A DNA stretch of 64,000 nt from an uncultured Collinsella sp. (GCA_902470905.1 CABRIC010000003.1:1-64000), one strand, 5' to 3'. Counted from the stretch's first letter, positions 7,638 through 16,716 are shown. The notes: generated by a model from the sequence alone, not told the origin. Made by a program: numbers and translations.

Positions 7638-8984
7638 CTACTCGAAGCTCAGCTGCTCCAGGCGATCGAAGACCGTGTCGATACGGGTGAGGAAGTCCCA
7701 CGGATCAAAGATCTCGTCGAGTTTCTCCTGGCTGACGGTGCAGCGCGGATCGGCCTCGAGACGCTCCTTAAAGGTAGGGCCGGAGACACAATCCTGTACC
7801 TCGTGCCAGGTTGCCATGGCGTTCTCCTGCACAATGGCGTACGCGTCCTCGCGGGTGATGCCCGTGTCGACGAGGGCGAGCAGGACCTTGGAGGAGAAGA
7901 TGAGGCCGCGTGTCTTGTTGAGGTTGGCCATCATGCGAGCGGGATACAGCTGCAGGCCGTCGATAACGCGGATGAGGCACTGGAACATGTGGTCGAGGGC
8001 GATGAAGCTGTCGGCCTGGGCGACGCGCTCGGCAGAGGAGTGCGAAATGTCGCGCTCGTGCCACAGGGCAACGTTGTCGAAGGCGACCTGGGCGTTGGAC
8101 TTCACGACGCGCGACAGGCCGCAGACCTTCTCCATGGTGATGGGGTTGCGCTTGTGCGGCATGGCGGAGCTGCCCTTTTGGCCCTTGCGGAAGGGCTCCT
8201 CGGCCTCGAGCGTATCGGTCTTCTGCAGATTGCGAACCTCGGTAGCAATGCGCTCGCAGGTGGCCGCTGTAGTGGCAAGCACGCCAGCCAGGTAGGCGTG
8301 GTGATCGCGGCTGATGACCTGCGTGGACAGCGGATCGTGGACCAGGCCCAGGTGCTCGCAGACGTATTCCTCGACGAACGGCTCGATGGAGCTGTAGGTG
8401 CCGACGGCACCGGAGATGGCACCGAAGGCAACGTTCTTGCGAGCGTCCTCAAGACGATCGAGATCGCGCTTGAGCTCCCATGCCCAAGAGCCAAACTTCA
8501 CACCGAAGGTCATCGGCTCGGCATGGATGCCGTGGGTGCGGCCGGCGCAGAGCGTGTTGCGCTCCTCAAAGGCGCGACGCTTGCAGATCTCGCCGAGTTT
8601 TTTGACGTCCTCGATGATCAGGTCGCAGGCCTGGGTGAGCTGGTAGCACAGGGCCGTGTCGCCCAGATCGGAGCTGGTCATGCCATAGTGAACCCAGCGG
8701 CTGGGCTTGGGGTCGCCCTCGGGAACATCGGCATCGATGTACTCCTTCATGTTGGTCAGGAAGGCAATGACGTCGTGGCGCGTGACTTCCTCGATCTCAT
8801 CGACCTTCGCCTTCTCAAAGTTGGCATGGTCGCGGATCCACTGGGCCTCGTCTTTGGAAATACCGATCTTGCCGAGCTCCGCCTGGGCCTCGCAGGCCAA
8901 GACCTCGATCTCCTGCCAAATGGCGTACTTGTTCTCGAGGGAGAAGATGTGTCCCATCTCCGGGCGGGTATAGCGATCGATCAT
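7638..8984 (-). CDS. purB: Adenylosuccinate lyase
   Basis: Cleaves SAICAR to AICAR and adenylosuccinate to AMP, two steps of purine synthesis. Family motifs include MTSSDLGDTA, TLCAGRTHGIHAEP (active-site His region) and the fumarase/aspartase signature GSSAMPHKRNP. About 448 residues from the ATG at 8984, which has AAAAAGGAG 7 bases upstream and gives the expected N-terminus MIDRYTRPEM; an extension to 9050 lacks a ribosome site. Monocistronic. Confidence 0.97.
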   Translation of the reverse strand: MIDRYTRPEMGHIFSLENKYAIWQEIEVLACEAQAELGKIGISKDEAQWIRDHANFEKAKVDEIEEVTRHDVIAFLTNMKEYIDADVPEGDPKPSRWVHYGMTSSDLGDTALCYQLTQACDLIIEDVKKLGEICKRRAFEERNTLCAGRTHGIHAEPMTFGVKFGSWAWELKRDLDRLEDARKNVAFGAISGAVGTYSSIEPFVEEYVCEHLGLVHDPLSTQVISRDHHAYLAGVLATTAATCERIATEVRNLQKTDTLEAEEPFRKGQKGSSAMPHKRNPITMEKVCGLSRVVKSNAQVAFDNVALWHERDISHSSAERVAQADSFIALDHMFQCLIRVIDGLQLYPARMMANLNKTRGLIFSSKVLLALVDTGITREDAYAIVQENAMATWHEVQDCVSGPTFKERLEADPRCTVSQEKLDEIFDPWDFLTRIDTVFDRLEQLSFE

Positions 8985-9086
8985 AGCGGCTCCTTTTTGG
9001 TTATTGGCACGTTGGTCGTAACCCATCCATTGTACCGTGCGCAGGTGCAAGTATGGGCAGCAGGCATTAACCTAACATTTTGGAAT

Positions 9087-9104
9087 TGGAGCGAGCAACG
9101 GGAC
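9087..9104 (-). repeat. Distal remnant of tRNA-Gly 3' end
   Basis: Eighteen bases match the last 18 of tRNA-Gly including CCA, with one change (GCGAGC for GCGGGC). It marks the outer end of the second repeat unit downstream of tRNA-Gly. Confidence 0.8.
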
Positions 9105-9217
9105 GTCCGCGTATTTGCTTCGCAAATCCGCACCGGCTTCAGTGGCATACCGAGATCCGGGGAAGTGTGGGAGCAAAGCGGGCTGAATCTACCATTCCCG
9201 AAATCTTCCTTGCTCCA
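9105..9217 (-). mobile_element. Outer hairpin-rich repeat unit downstream of tRNA-Gly
   Basis: The stretch begins GTCCGCGTATTTGCTTCGC, almost identical to the start of the inner unit at 9236. It includes the same GCGnATTTGC-TTC-GCAAATnCGC hairpin and an ACCGGCT block. The remainder differs from the inner unit, so it may be an older or truncated copy. No coding capacity. Confidence 0.45.
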
Positions 9218-9235
9218 TGGAGCGGGCAACGGGAC
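9218..9235 (-). repeat. Middle copy of tRNA-Gly 3' end
   Basis: Eighteen bases identical to the 3' terminus of tRNA-Gly at 9409-9426, CCA included. It lies 191 bases downstream of the gene. Confidence 0.9.
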
Positions 9236-9365
9236 GTCTGCGTATTTGCTTCGCAAATACGCACCGGCTGCGGTCGCCTATCGGCGACCTTGCCTGCTCG
9301 CTATAAACGCTTCGCGTTTATTTAACGCTCGCACCCTGTCGGGTTCGAGTCCCGGCACTTTATTG
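9236..9365 (-). mobile_element. Inner hairpin-rich repeat unit downstream of tRNA-Gly
   Basis: Contains a chain of micro-hairpins: GCGTATTTGC-TTC-GCAAATACGC, GGTCGCC-TAT-CGGCGACC and AAACGC-TTC-GCGTTT. It ends next to the tRNA terminator in GCTCGCACCCTGTCGGG followed by TTCGAGTCCCGGCAC, a T-arm-like block on the plus strand. The same block occurs in the same position at the tRNA-Lys locus. Confidence 0.5.
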
Positions 9366-9398
9366 AAAAAGGCACGGTAACGAAACGTTACCGTGCCT
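9366..9398 (-). terminator. tRNA-Gly terminator
   Basis: A 13-bp perfect stem AGGCACGGTAACG / CGTTACCGTGCCT with loop AAA, followed by TTTTT on the minus strand, starts 11 bases after the tRNA end. Confidence 0.9.
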
Positions 9399-9408
9399 GA
9401 AATTCGAA

Positions 9409-9483
9409 TGGAGCGGGCAACGGGACTCGAACCCGCGAGTGTCAGCTTGGGAAGCTGATGCCTTACCACTTGGCGATGCCCGC
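9409..9483 (-). tRNA. tRNA-Gly (anticodon TCC)
   Basis: On the minus strand the acceptor GCGGGCA/TGCCCGC, anticodon loop CTTCCCA with TCC, T-loop GGTTCGAGTCC and encoded CCA form a complete cloverleaf. The downstream region carries two partial copies of its 3' end. Confidence 0.95.
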
Positions 9484-9496
9484 ATATGTGGGGGAT

Positions 9497-9526
9497 AGTA
9501 TAACGCGGTTGTCTTGTTCGATACAA
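9497..9526 (-). promoter_or_regulatory. Putative tRNA-Gly promoter
   Basis: On the minus strand a TATACT -10 box (9497-9502) lies 18 bases from TTGTAT (9521-9526), 14 bases ahead of the mature tRNA start. Confidence 0.6.
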
Positions 9527-9780
9527 GGGTGTCGATGCTTGTTTTAGCTGTGGAGAATCGTTTGAAAACCGCGCCAATTGTGGAGATGAGGACCTTTGTC
9601 TTTCTTTTCTTACCATCTTCTACCTGCACTTTTATCTGATTGTTGTATTTGAGCTCGATTTGTCAGAAATCGGGCAAGCTTTTGGTCAGGCTCCGGTACT
9701 TACCCGCATGAACCTCGGGGGTAGCCTCATCCTACGCGTCGCAGCCTCCCCGTGCGGCGCACGAGGGATAAGGAGCAGTC
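9527..9780. other. Intergenic region upstream of the adhesin gene
   Basis: About 250 bases without a gene. They hold a hairpin near 9656-9672 (CGATTT...AAATCG), a GC-rich imperfect hairpin CCCGTGC/GCACG just before the ribosome site AAGGAG at about 9770, and no riboswitch class I can recognise. Confidence 0.4.
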
Positions 9781-12700
9781 ATGTCCAACGCACCCACGCA
9801 CTCTGTCCACAGCGCAATCGCAACAGGTCCGCTGCTCCTGCTCCTCTTCCTGCTTTTCGGCTGCCTGGCACCGGGAGCCGCATTTGCCGTCGATGGCTAC
9901 GACCAGCTCGGCTTCCGCACTATTAGCGATGATTGTGGACCCTTCCTCATCGGCAAGTATGAAGCTCAAGACGCCTCGATTGCCTACTGCATGAACCAGG
10001 AGCGCCCCGGCCCCACCAAGCCGGGCGGCCCATGGCTCAACTTTGATCAAGGCTGGGTGTGGCTCGACGACGAGTTCGCGGCAATCGTTTGTCACGGATA
10101 TCCTACCGCCACGTCGTTTGGCGGTTACCATCTTTCACCCGATCGCGCCCGCGCCGCAACCCAGCTTGCCGTATGGATGCTCAACGGCACTACCCATGTC
10201 GACGGTACCTATTCCTACACGACCGCTCAGGGCAAAACCAAGAGTGGGCACTTTACCGCCGACAATGAAGTCGTGGCGGCTGCGCGGTGGCTCCACGACA
10301 GCGCAAAATCAGGAAGCATCAAAGCCGCTCCGCACCGCGCGCGGCGCTATCTAGGAGCCGTATCGGGCGGCAGCAAACGTCAAGACATGCTCTATGTACT
10401 GCCGGCGGTCTCTGTTTCCTTCCAAAAGCAGTCTGCAAACGCTGCCATTACCAGCGGAAACAATACTTATCAGTTTGACGGGGCAACATTCGATGTTTTT
10501 GAGAGCGCCAGCGGCGCGCGTGTCGACACCGTCCAGATGGACAGCAACGGTCGAGCGCAAGCAACACTTCTGCCCAACACGGCATACTACCTAGTTGAAA
10601 CGAAGGCGCCGGCCGGCTATGTCCCCCGTCGTGATCGCATCGCCTTTACCACGGGGAATGACGGTGGACAGGTCGCCATTGATGAACAGCCCGGCACCAT
10701 CAACCTGCGTATCGTAAAACTCGATGCCGCGACGAATGCCGGCCCCCAGGTGGGATCTTCACTCGCAGGAGCAGAGTTCACGTGTGTGTCGCAATCAACC
10801 CCTGGATGGGCGCAAATCCTCACGACCGACGAAAGCGGTCGGGCCACCCTCGCCGATGTCCCCTTAGGAACCTTTACCATCTACGAATCAAAAGCCCCCG
10901 AGGGCTACCTGCCATCCAACGACAGCTGGACCTATACCGTTGGAGCCGACCAGCTCGGCGATTCAGGCGTGGTCGAGATCGAATCTCGCATTTCCGATAT
11001 CCCCATTGCGTTTAACCTTGAGATTTCCAAATTCAAGGATTACGGCAATAGCGATCAATCCGGCCTGGAGCAGCCGGCGGGTGGTGTTGTCTTTGAGGTT
11101 GTCAGCAACAGCTCTCAGCAGGTTGTTGGCACACTGACCACAAACGTCTATGGCTTTGCCTCCACCAAAGATCAGCCCGAAGCATGGTTCGGCGCAGGCA
11201 AGCGACCCGCCGGTGTCCACGGAGCCGTCCCATACGACCGTGCCGGCTACACGGTTCGCGAGGTTCCGGAAACCGTCCCCGAGGGTTTTAAACGTGCAGG
11301 GGAATGGACCGTCGGGGCCAATCAGATTTCCAACGGCGCCGAGCTTCAATATATCGTGGACAACCACGCTCTGTCGACGCATCTCCAGATTGTAAAACGC
11401 GATGCCCAAACAGGCGCTTCTGTTCCACTAGCCGGATTCACCTTCCAACTCCTAGACAGCAATCACGAATCTGTCTCACAAACTTGCTGGTATCCAACAC
11501 ATAACGTAATGGACACCTTTACGACTGACGCGACCGGGACCGTCACACTGCCCGAATCGCTCGTGCCGGGCACCTATTATGTACGCGAAACCTCGGCCAA
11601 AGAGCCCTATCTTGTCGGCGAGGAGATCGAGGTAAACATACCCGCCGACATGAACCTAACGCCCGTTGCAATCGCCTCGTATTATGACCACGCCGCGACC
11701 GGAAACATCAGGATCGTTAAAACCGATGCCATAGACGGCAGCAGCCTCGCGGGCGCCGTCTTTGAGATCCGTGCCTCGGGTGATATCGTGCGCCCCGACG
11801 GTAGCATTGCCGCGCTCGACGGTGAGACTGTCGCTACCGTCACGACGGATGAAACTGGAGAAGCACGCGCGGACAACCTCCCGCTGGGATCTGGCACCGC
11901 ACGCTACGAGGTTGTCGAGACTCAAGCGCCGGCAGGCTTCTTGCTCGATCGGACAACCCATATTGTCGACCTTACTTATGCCGACCAGAAAACACCCGTT
12001 GTAGAAGCACGGCTTAACGTATCCGACGATTACACCAAGGTTGATATCTCCAAGGTCGATGCAAGCGGTGAGCAGGAAGTGGAAGGCGCACAGCTCACCT
12101 TATATGGTCCCGATAAAACCGAAATAGACTCCTGGACCTCATCCGACAAGCCACACCGCGTCGAACATCTTGCACCCGGCACCTACTCGTTGCGCGAAAT
12201 GATGTCTCCGCGGACCTATGACCTTGCCGAGGAAATAACGTTTGAAATAAAGGATACGGGAGAAGTCCAATCCGTCGCGATGAAGGATGCGCCCATCGAG
12301 ATCAAGGGACAGGTCGACAAGCGTCAGGAACTTGTCCAACCTATCGAAAAGGGCCTGTTGGCTAACGGCGATGGTAAAAACCGCGCCACGACGCAAACCA
12401 ATAGTGATGGGCTTTTCTCCTATACCATCGATGCTCGAAACGATTCCGCTACTTGGGTTGATGAGTTTACGATTACCGATGATCTTGAGTGCGCCAAAGA
12501 CGGCACGGCGAGATTCATCTCAATCGAAACCCCCGTCGCCATCGGCGACCTCAACGGTCTGTGCAACGTATGGTATCGCACGACGCCGTTGGACTCGACA
12601 GACGTCGATGAGCCGGCAAACGCGACACTTGACGATGGGCACGAAAATCCTTGGCTTGAGTCCGACGAAGTAAAAGAGAGCCTTGGTGAGGACTGTCGCC

Positions 12701-13212
12701 TCGTCGATTACGACGGTTGGCACCTCTGGAAGGCGGATATCTCGACCACGGAATCCACCACACTCGAGGCGGAAGAGCTCGACCTTGCATCCAATACCGT
12801 CGTAACGGGCATTCGAATTGAATACGGTGCGGTAGCCGCCGACTTTACGACTCGAAGCGATGCGGATTCTTGGACCCGCGATGATCTCAAAGATGAGCAC
12901 GACGACCTTGACGATGCCAAAGCAATCCTTGGTGCAGACGCTCGGGGCGCAGTCGTGCACATGCAGGCAACATCGGCTTATACGCCCCAAACCGCACTCA
13001 CCAACAGCGCACGCGTCGATCTTTGTCGCAACGGCGGCGGCGATAAACTTGAGTCACATGACGAGGACTGTGTCATTCAACGCTGTACCCTACCGCAGGA
13101 CCTACCGGCAACAGGACCAGTTCCCATCGCCGCTTGCATCACCGCGCTCCTGACCTCGGGTGCCGCAGCCCTATGGTTCGCTCGCCTTAGGTCGATCCCA
13201 AAGAACCGCTAG
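9781..13212 (+). CDS. LPxTG cell-wall adhesin with thioester domain and Cna-B repeats
   Basis: Predicted surface adhesin of 1143 residues. A signal peptide (about 1-36, cut near AFA-VDG) leads into a thioester-type domain: Cys70 in YCMN and Gln128 in TQLAVW match the paired Cys/Gln motifs that form an internal thioester able to bond covalently to host targets. Several Cna-B/SpaA-like domains follow, each marked by YxxxExxAPxGY-type ends such as YYLVETKAPAGY, FTIYESKAPEGYL, YVRETSAKEPY and YEVVETQAPAGFL. The C-terminus has the sortase motif LPATG, a hydrophobic segment and a basic tail. No sortase gene lies in the window. Monocistronic with AAGGAG ahead of the ATG. Ligand unknown. Confidence 0.9.
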   Translation: MSNAPTHSVHSAIATGPLLLLLFLLFGCLAPGAAFAVDGYDQLGFRTISDDCGPFLIGKYEAQDASIAYCMNQERPGPTKPGGPWLNFDQGWVWLDDEFAAIVCHGYPTATSFGGYHLSPDRARAATQLAVWMLNGTTHVDGTYSYTTAQGKTKSGHFTADNEVVAAARWLHDSAKSGSIKAAPHRARRYLGAVSGGSKRQDMLYVLPAVSVSFQKQSANAAITSGNNTYQFDGATFDVFESASGARVDTVQMDSNGRAQATLLPNTAYYLVETKAPAGYVPRRDRIAFTTGNDGGQVAIDEQPGTINLRIVKLDAATNAGPQVGSSLAGAEFTCVSQSTPGWAQILTTDESGRATLADVPLGTFTIYESKAPEGYLPSNDSWTYTVGADQLGDSGVVEIESRISDIPIAFNLEISKFKDYGNSDQSGLEQPAGGVVFEVVSNSSQQVVGTLTTNVYGFASTKDQPEAWFGAGKRPAGVHGAVPYDRAGYTVREVPETVPEGFKRAGEWTVGANQISNGAELQYIVDNHALSTHLQIVKRDAQTGASVPLAGFTFQLLDSNHESVSQTCWYPTHNVMDTFTTDATGTVTLPESLVPGTYYVRETSAKEPYLVGEEIEVNIPADMNLTPVAIASYYDHAATGNIRIVKTDAIDGSSLAGAVFEIRASGDIVRPDGSIAALDGETVATVTTDETGEARADNLPLGSGTARYEVVETQAPAGFLLDRTTHIVDLTYADQKTPVVEARLNVSDDYTKVDISKVDASGEQEVEGAQLTLYGPDKTEIDSWTSSDKPHRVEHLAPGTYSLREMMSPRTYDLAEEITFEIKDTGEVQSVAMKDAPIEIKGQVDKRQELVQPIEKGLLANGDGKNRATTQTNSDGLFSYTIDARNDSATWVDEFTITDDLECAKDGTARFISIETPVAIGDLNGLCNVWYRTTPLDSTDVDEPANATLDDGHENPWLESDEVKESLGEDCRLVDYDGWHLWKADISTTESTTLEAEELDLASNTVVTGIRIEYGAVAADFTTRSDADSWTRDDLKDEHDDLDDAKAILGADARGAVVHMQATSAYTPQTALTNSARVDLCRNGGGDKLESHDEDCVIQRCTLPQDLPATGPVPIAACITALLTSGAAALWFARLRSIPKNR

Positions 13213-13221
13213 CGCGATGAA

Positions 13222-13257
13222 AAAGCGGGCGAGCCAGTCCCCTGGCTCGCCCGCTTT
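13222..13257. terminator. Bidirectional terminator
   Basis: A perfect 16-bp stem AAAGCGGGCGAGCCAG / CTGGCTCGCCCGCTTT with loop TCCC lies between the convergent adhesin and 13279-13497 genes. Confidence 0.9.
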
Positions 13258-13278
13258 CAATCATTTAAATCGCCGTAT

Positions 13279-13497
13279 CTACTCTGCAGACGAAGATCCA
13301 CCATCAACGATTGCTTGCTCGGACTCAGGAATCCCATCGGCACCCGTGCTCTGTTCTTGCTCCACCTCTTCGCTGATTGCGGAGGCGGGGGTCGAGCCCT
13401 TCGCACCCACGATGTAGGCGGCCCCAAATCCTAACGCAATGGCAATCAAGGTCAAAATCACGTAGACAGGCCAATGGCGCTTAATATACGAAAACAC
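13279..13497 (-). CDS. Small single-pass membrane protein
   Basis: A 72-residue protein with a basic N-terminus (YIKRHW), one transmembrane segment at about 11-31, and an acidic Ser/Glu-rich tail. The GTG start has AAGGAG upstream. It lies 21 bases after the M28-like gene and is probably co-transcribed with it. Family not recognised. Confidence 0.7.
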   Translation of the reverse strand: MFSYIKRHWPVYVILTLIAIALGFGAAYIVGAKGSTPASAISEEVEQEQSTGADGIPESEQAIVDGGSSSAE

Positions 13498-13518
13498 GTT
13501 GACTCCTTAGAGCTCCGC

Positions 13519-16500
13519 CTACGAACGGCGGATAACCTCGGTAACGACCTCGGATACCGTGGCAATGTTCGTCGGGTTGACATTGTGGGGCAGGTCGTCC
13601 TCGGTACGAGCGCAAGCCAGACGTGTGCCGTCCACACCGGCGATGGTGAGGGCTCGGCGGCTCGCCTCGAGCGCGGCGTAGGCATCGGTCTTGGCATAGG
13701 GCATCTCGAGCGCGCCACAATCGACATGGAACGACTTGCAGACCTTGCTGACCAGGTTCATGATGCGGCGATCGCCCTTGAGCAGCTGTTGTTCGCCCTC
13801 GACCGTCACAACCGAAAGCCTACCGGCGCCGACGGATTCAAGATTGATAAAGAATACGCCGCGGAGCTTATCGCGATGCGAAGCCAAGAAGGCCTTCATG
13901 CCGGCGCCATCACAATCCGAGGCGCCCGTTGCCACAAACCAGATATCGTGACCGAGCAGCTCATCATCGCCCATAGAGGCGACAGCCGAGAGCATGTCTT
14001 CGGAAGAAGCGCCATCGGAAGACGTAGCGCCACCCTTCCAGCCATCGTTATCGTCCTCGAAGTTATCCCACGAACCGATACCGCGACCGGACTTCTTGGC
14101 ATCGTAATCGTCTTCGACGCCCAGCCAGTCACTCATGCTGTCCTGCTCGTTTTTCTTTTTACGGCCGAACAGACCACCCAGGCCGCGCTTACGAGACTTG
14201 GGTGCCGCCGGGGCGGGAGCCGAAATGGTCTCGATCGGCTGCGCGCCCGACGCAACGGGCATAGGAGGCGCAACGGGTGCCGATGTGGGTTCGGGACCTT
14301 GGGCGGTAGCAAAGGGGTCGTTGACCTGTGCGGAGGGATCGGGAAGGTCGAACAGCGACGTGCGAGACGCAACGTTTGCCTGCTTCATAGACGGCAGCGA
14401 CGGATCGGGGACCGAAGCCAGCGGAGACGAGGAGGGTGCAGGCGACGGTGCCGACGCCGGATCGGGAACATTCATCTGCGGACGCGGCGATGCCTGGGAG
14501 GAAATCTGGGCCATAAGGGAATCGACCGTTTCGTCCTGGGTGGGAGCGACATTGGCAACCGTGGCACCGGAACCACTCGGGGTCGGCATGGTGAAAATCT
14601 GCGTGGAATAAGGCCTCGACTCATCCGTCTCGGGAGTCTCGGAAACCGCAGGCACTTCCTCCTGCTCGACCTCGGTCGAATCACCTTGATCGGCTGCCGC
14701 GTATTGCTCTTCGTCAGAGTTGGCCTCGACGGACTCGTCCTCGGCAGCATCCTGAATTTCGGCAGCATCAATGGGCTCGTCATCGTCCACCGCGTCGCCC
14801 TGTTCATCGGAAATAGGAAGGGGCTCAGCAATCGCGGTGCCCTGCTTTTCAAACGTTATCGTGGAATCGAACTTCGCGGCATCAAACGACATGGTGCTAT
14901 CGACGTGCTGCTGAGCCTCGAAAGACGTTGTTGCCTCAACAACATCCGCGGACGTCGATTGCTGGGACTCAAAGGACGTTGTAGCTTCGGCGGCGTCGAC
15001 GGGCACGGACTGCACAGCCTCGTTCTGCTCGAACTCTTGCGCCGCGAGCTCACGTGCCGCCTCGGCTGCCTGCTGCTGAGCGATAGCCTCCTGCTCGGCA
15101 ACCTCGCGTGCGGCAGCGCGCTTCTCCTCGAAGTCGTCGACAAATTTCTTGCCCTTTGCAAGTGCACCCTTAAAGAAGTTGGAAGCGCTGGCGCCAATCG
15201 ACGAGAACGCGGATGCAATGTCGGCATGGGGCGTTGCCGCGGGAATCTCGGCCGAGAAATCAGTATCGCTCTCGTAAGACACGCGCCTCGGCTGTTCAAC
15301 GTAATCGTCGTCAGACTCGTCCGCAACGTCTTGTGCCGGCGCGGCGGGAGCCAAAATGTCCAGTCCTGCCGCGGGATCGATCGCGGACACCGCCTCGGGC
15401 TCGGCAACGACAGCGGCAACCGCGGCAGACTCATCATCCACGGTGACAGCGGGCGCAGGCGCAGTCACGACGGGGGCAGGCTCGGGCTCAAACGTCGGCT
15501 CCTCGCCCTCCTCGTAATCGAGCGTGCAGGACTCGGGAAGCATTCCGAGCGCACGGATGGCATCCGAACCAAAGCGGATGTTGCCGGCGGCATTGCGATA
15601 GAGCTTGGGCTCGGGCTCGGCCGCGACAGGCTCCTCCACCGGCTCGGCAGCGGAAACCTCGTCATTGAACTCTTCAGCCTGGGCAGCCTGGTTCTGATCC
15701 TCGGGCACGATGGCGCCGATCAGCGTCTCGTCGGCAGACGCACCCTCAAAGCCCTCGATCTGCTCGTCGAAAGCCTCACCCTGTTCGGGCTCGGTCTGAG
15801 CGTCGGGAGCAATCGGCTGACCGAATTCGTCCTCGGCGTAGGTAGGCTCTTCATACTCGATGGTGTTGCCGTAGTCGTTTTGCTGCTGGGCCGCGGCATA
15901 TTCCGCCGCTGCGCGCGCCATTTCCTCGGCACGACGCTTCTGCTCCCCAAAATAGGTATCGAACGGAACATCGTCGGGAAACTCGTTTTCGCCCTGGAAG
16001 GGAGCAACGTTGTCCATAACGCCGAGCATAGCGGCGACAGAAGACTTGTTGCACACCGCGCCGGACGTATAGGGAAGAATGTGGCGGTTAGAGATGATGT
16101 TTGCCGCGTTGGCGAGCGCAACGAGGGAAGCGATGATCGCGACAATCCACAGCAGAACCTTGAGCGCGCCGGGGAGCGGCAGGATACGCAGGATGGCAAC
16201 GGCAGCAGGGGCAACCGTGGCAACGGGCAACAGCTTGGCGATGAGCGCACGATACGAAGCATAGGGCTCGCGGGCGAGCAGCTCAGCACGGGGAGAGTCG
16301 TAGTGTGCGACAACGACCACCGGGCGGTTACGCGGGGACGCGAGCGGGCCCGAGGCCTTGTGGTAGGCGATGACATTTTGGCTCACGCCCGTCTTGCCCA
16401 GGCGCGAAACCACGGGGTGGCCCGTGCGTTCGAGCACGTAAAGAACGGCGCCGACAATGGCCAGTAAGGTGCCGACCAAGCCGATACCGCCGCCGATGCC

Positions 16501-16716
16501 CATCAGCAGGGCGCCGGCAAACGCAAGAATACCGGTAACGGCAAATGCCAACCTACTGGGCGCCGGGGCATTGAACTCCTGAACCTCGGGGTCAAAGCCG
16601 TGGTTGCGGAAGATCTGAGCGATATCCTCGGCAGCCAAGCGCTCTTCTTCGCTGCATGCCGGCGTAATGCCGGTGTTCTGCAGCAGGTGGTTAATATAGT
16701 TCTGGGTGTTCGCCAT
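13519..16716 (-). CDS. Membrane M28-peptidase-like protein with a very long disordered insert
   Basis: A protein of 1065 residues whose ends resemble the two halves of an M28 zinc-peptidase fold. Residues 1-50 are helical; hydrophobic segments lie at about 57-95 and 165-205; AHYDSPR (137-143) matches the first metal-ligand motif. Residues 240-890 are an acidic, Ala/Glu/Pro/Ser-rich, low-complexity stretch. The C-terminal 170 residues restore M28-like motifs (IWFVATGASDCDGAG, NLESVG and PHNVNPTN with the last His). The usual bridging Asp is replaced at VCNKSS and the catalytic Glu-Glu pair reads SD, so activity is doubtful. ATG at 16716 chosen; longer versions lack a ribosome site. Confidence 0.75.
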   Translation of the reverse strand: MANTQNYINHLLQNTGITPACSEEERLAAEDIAQIFRNHGFDPEVQEFNAPAPSRLAFAVTGILAFAGALLMGIGGGIGLVGTLLAIVGAVLYVLERTGHPVVSRLGKTGVSQNVIAYHKASGPLASPRNRPVVVVAHYDSPRAELLAREPYASYRALIAKLLPVATVAPAAVAILRILPLPGALKVLLWIVAIIASLVALANAANIISNRHILPYTSGAVCNKSSVAAMLGVMDNVAPFQGENEFPDDVPFDTYFGEQKRRAEEMARAAAEYAAAQQQNDYGNTIEYEEPTYAEDEFGQPIAPDAQTEPEQGEAFDEQIEGFEGASADETLIGAIVPEDQNQAAQAEEFNDEVSAAEPVEEPVAAEPEPKLYRNAAGNIRFGSDAIRALGMLPESCTLDYEEGEEPTFEPEPAPVVTAPAPAVTVDDESAAVAAVVAEPEAVSAIDPAAGLDILAPAAPAQDVADESDDDYVEQPRRVSYESDTDFSAEIPAATPHADIASAFSSIGASASNFFKGALAKGKKFVDDFEEKRAAAREVAEQEAIAQQQAAEAARELAAQEFEQNEAVQSVPVDAAEATTSFESQQSTSADVVEATTSFEAQQHVDSTMSFDAAKFDSTITFEKQGTAIAEPLPISDEQGDAVDDDEPIDAAEIQDAAEDESVEANSDEEQYAAADQGDSTEVEQEEVPAVSETPETDESRPYSTQIFTMPTPSGSGATVANVAPTQDETVDSLMAQISSQASPRPQMNVPDPASAPSPAPSSSPLASVPDPSLPSMKQANVASRTSLFDLPDPSAQVNDPFATAQGPEPTSAPVAPPMPVASGAQPIETISAPAPAAPKSRKRGLGGLFGRKKKNEQDSMSDWLGVEDDYDAKKSGRGIGSWDNFEDDNDGWKGGATSSDGASSEDMLSAVASMGDDELLGHDIWFVATGASDCDGAGMKAFLASHRDKLRGVFFINLESVGAGRLSVVTVEGEQQLLKGDRRIMNLVSKVCKSFHVDCGALEMPYAKTDAYAALEASRRALTIAGVDGTRLACARTEDDLPHNVNPTNIATVSEVVTEVIRRS

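Noticed and set aside
9340..9358. A plus-strand tRNA gene ending in the T-arm-like block
   Set aside because: Only a T-arm can be formed; there is no anticodon arm, D-arm or matching acceptor.
9527..9780. Riboswitch upstream of the adhesin
   Set aside because: Hairpins are present, but no consensus of cyclic-di-GMP or other known classes could be matched.
13474..16467. Open frame of 997 codons on the plus strand
   Set aside because: It lies opposite the M28-like gene. The protein is Arg/Gly/Leu-rich with no motifs, as expected from the antisense of a GC-rich, Ala/Glu-rich gene.
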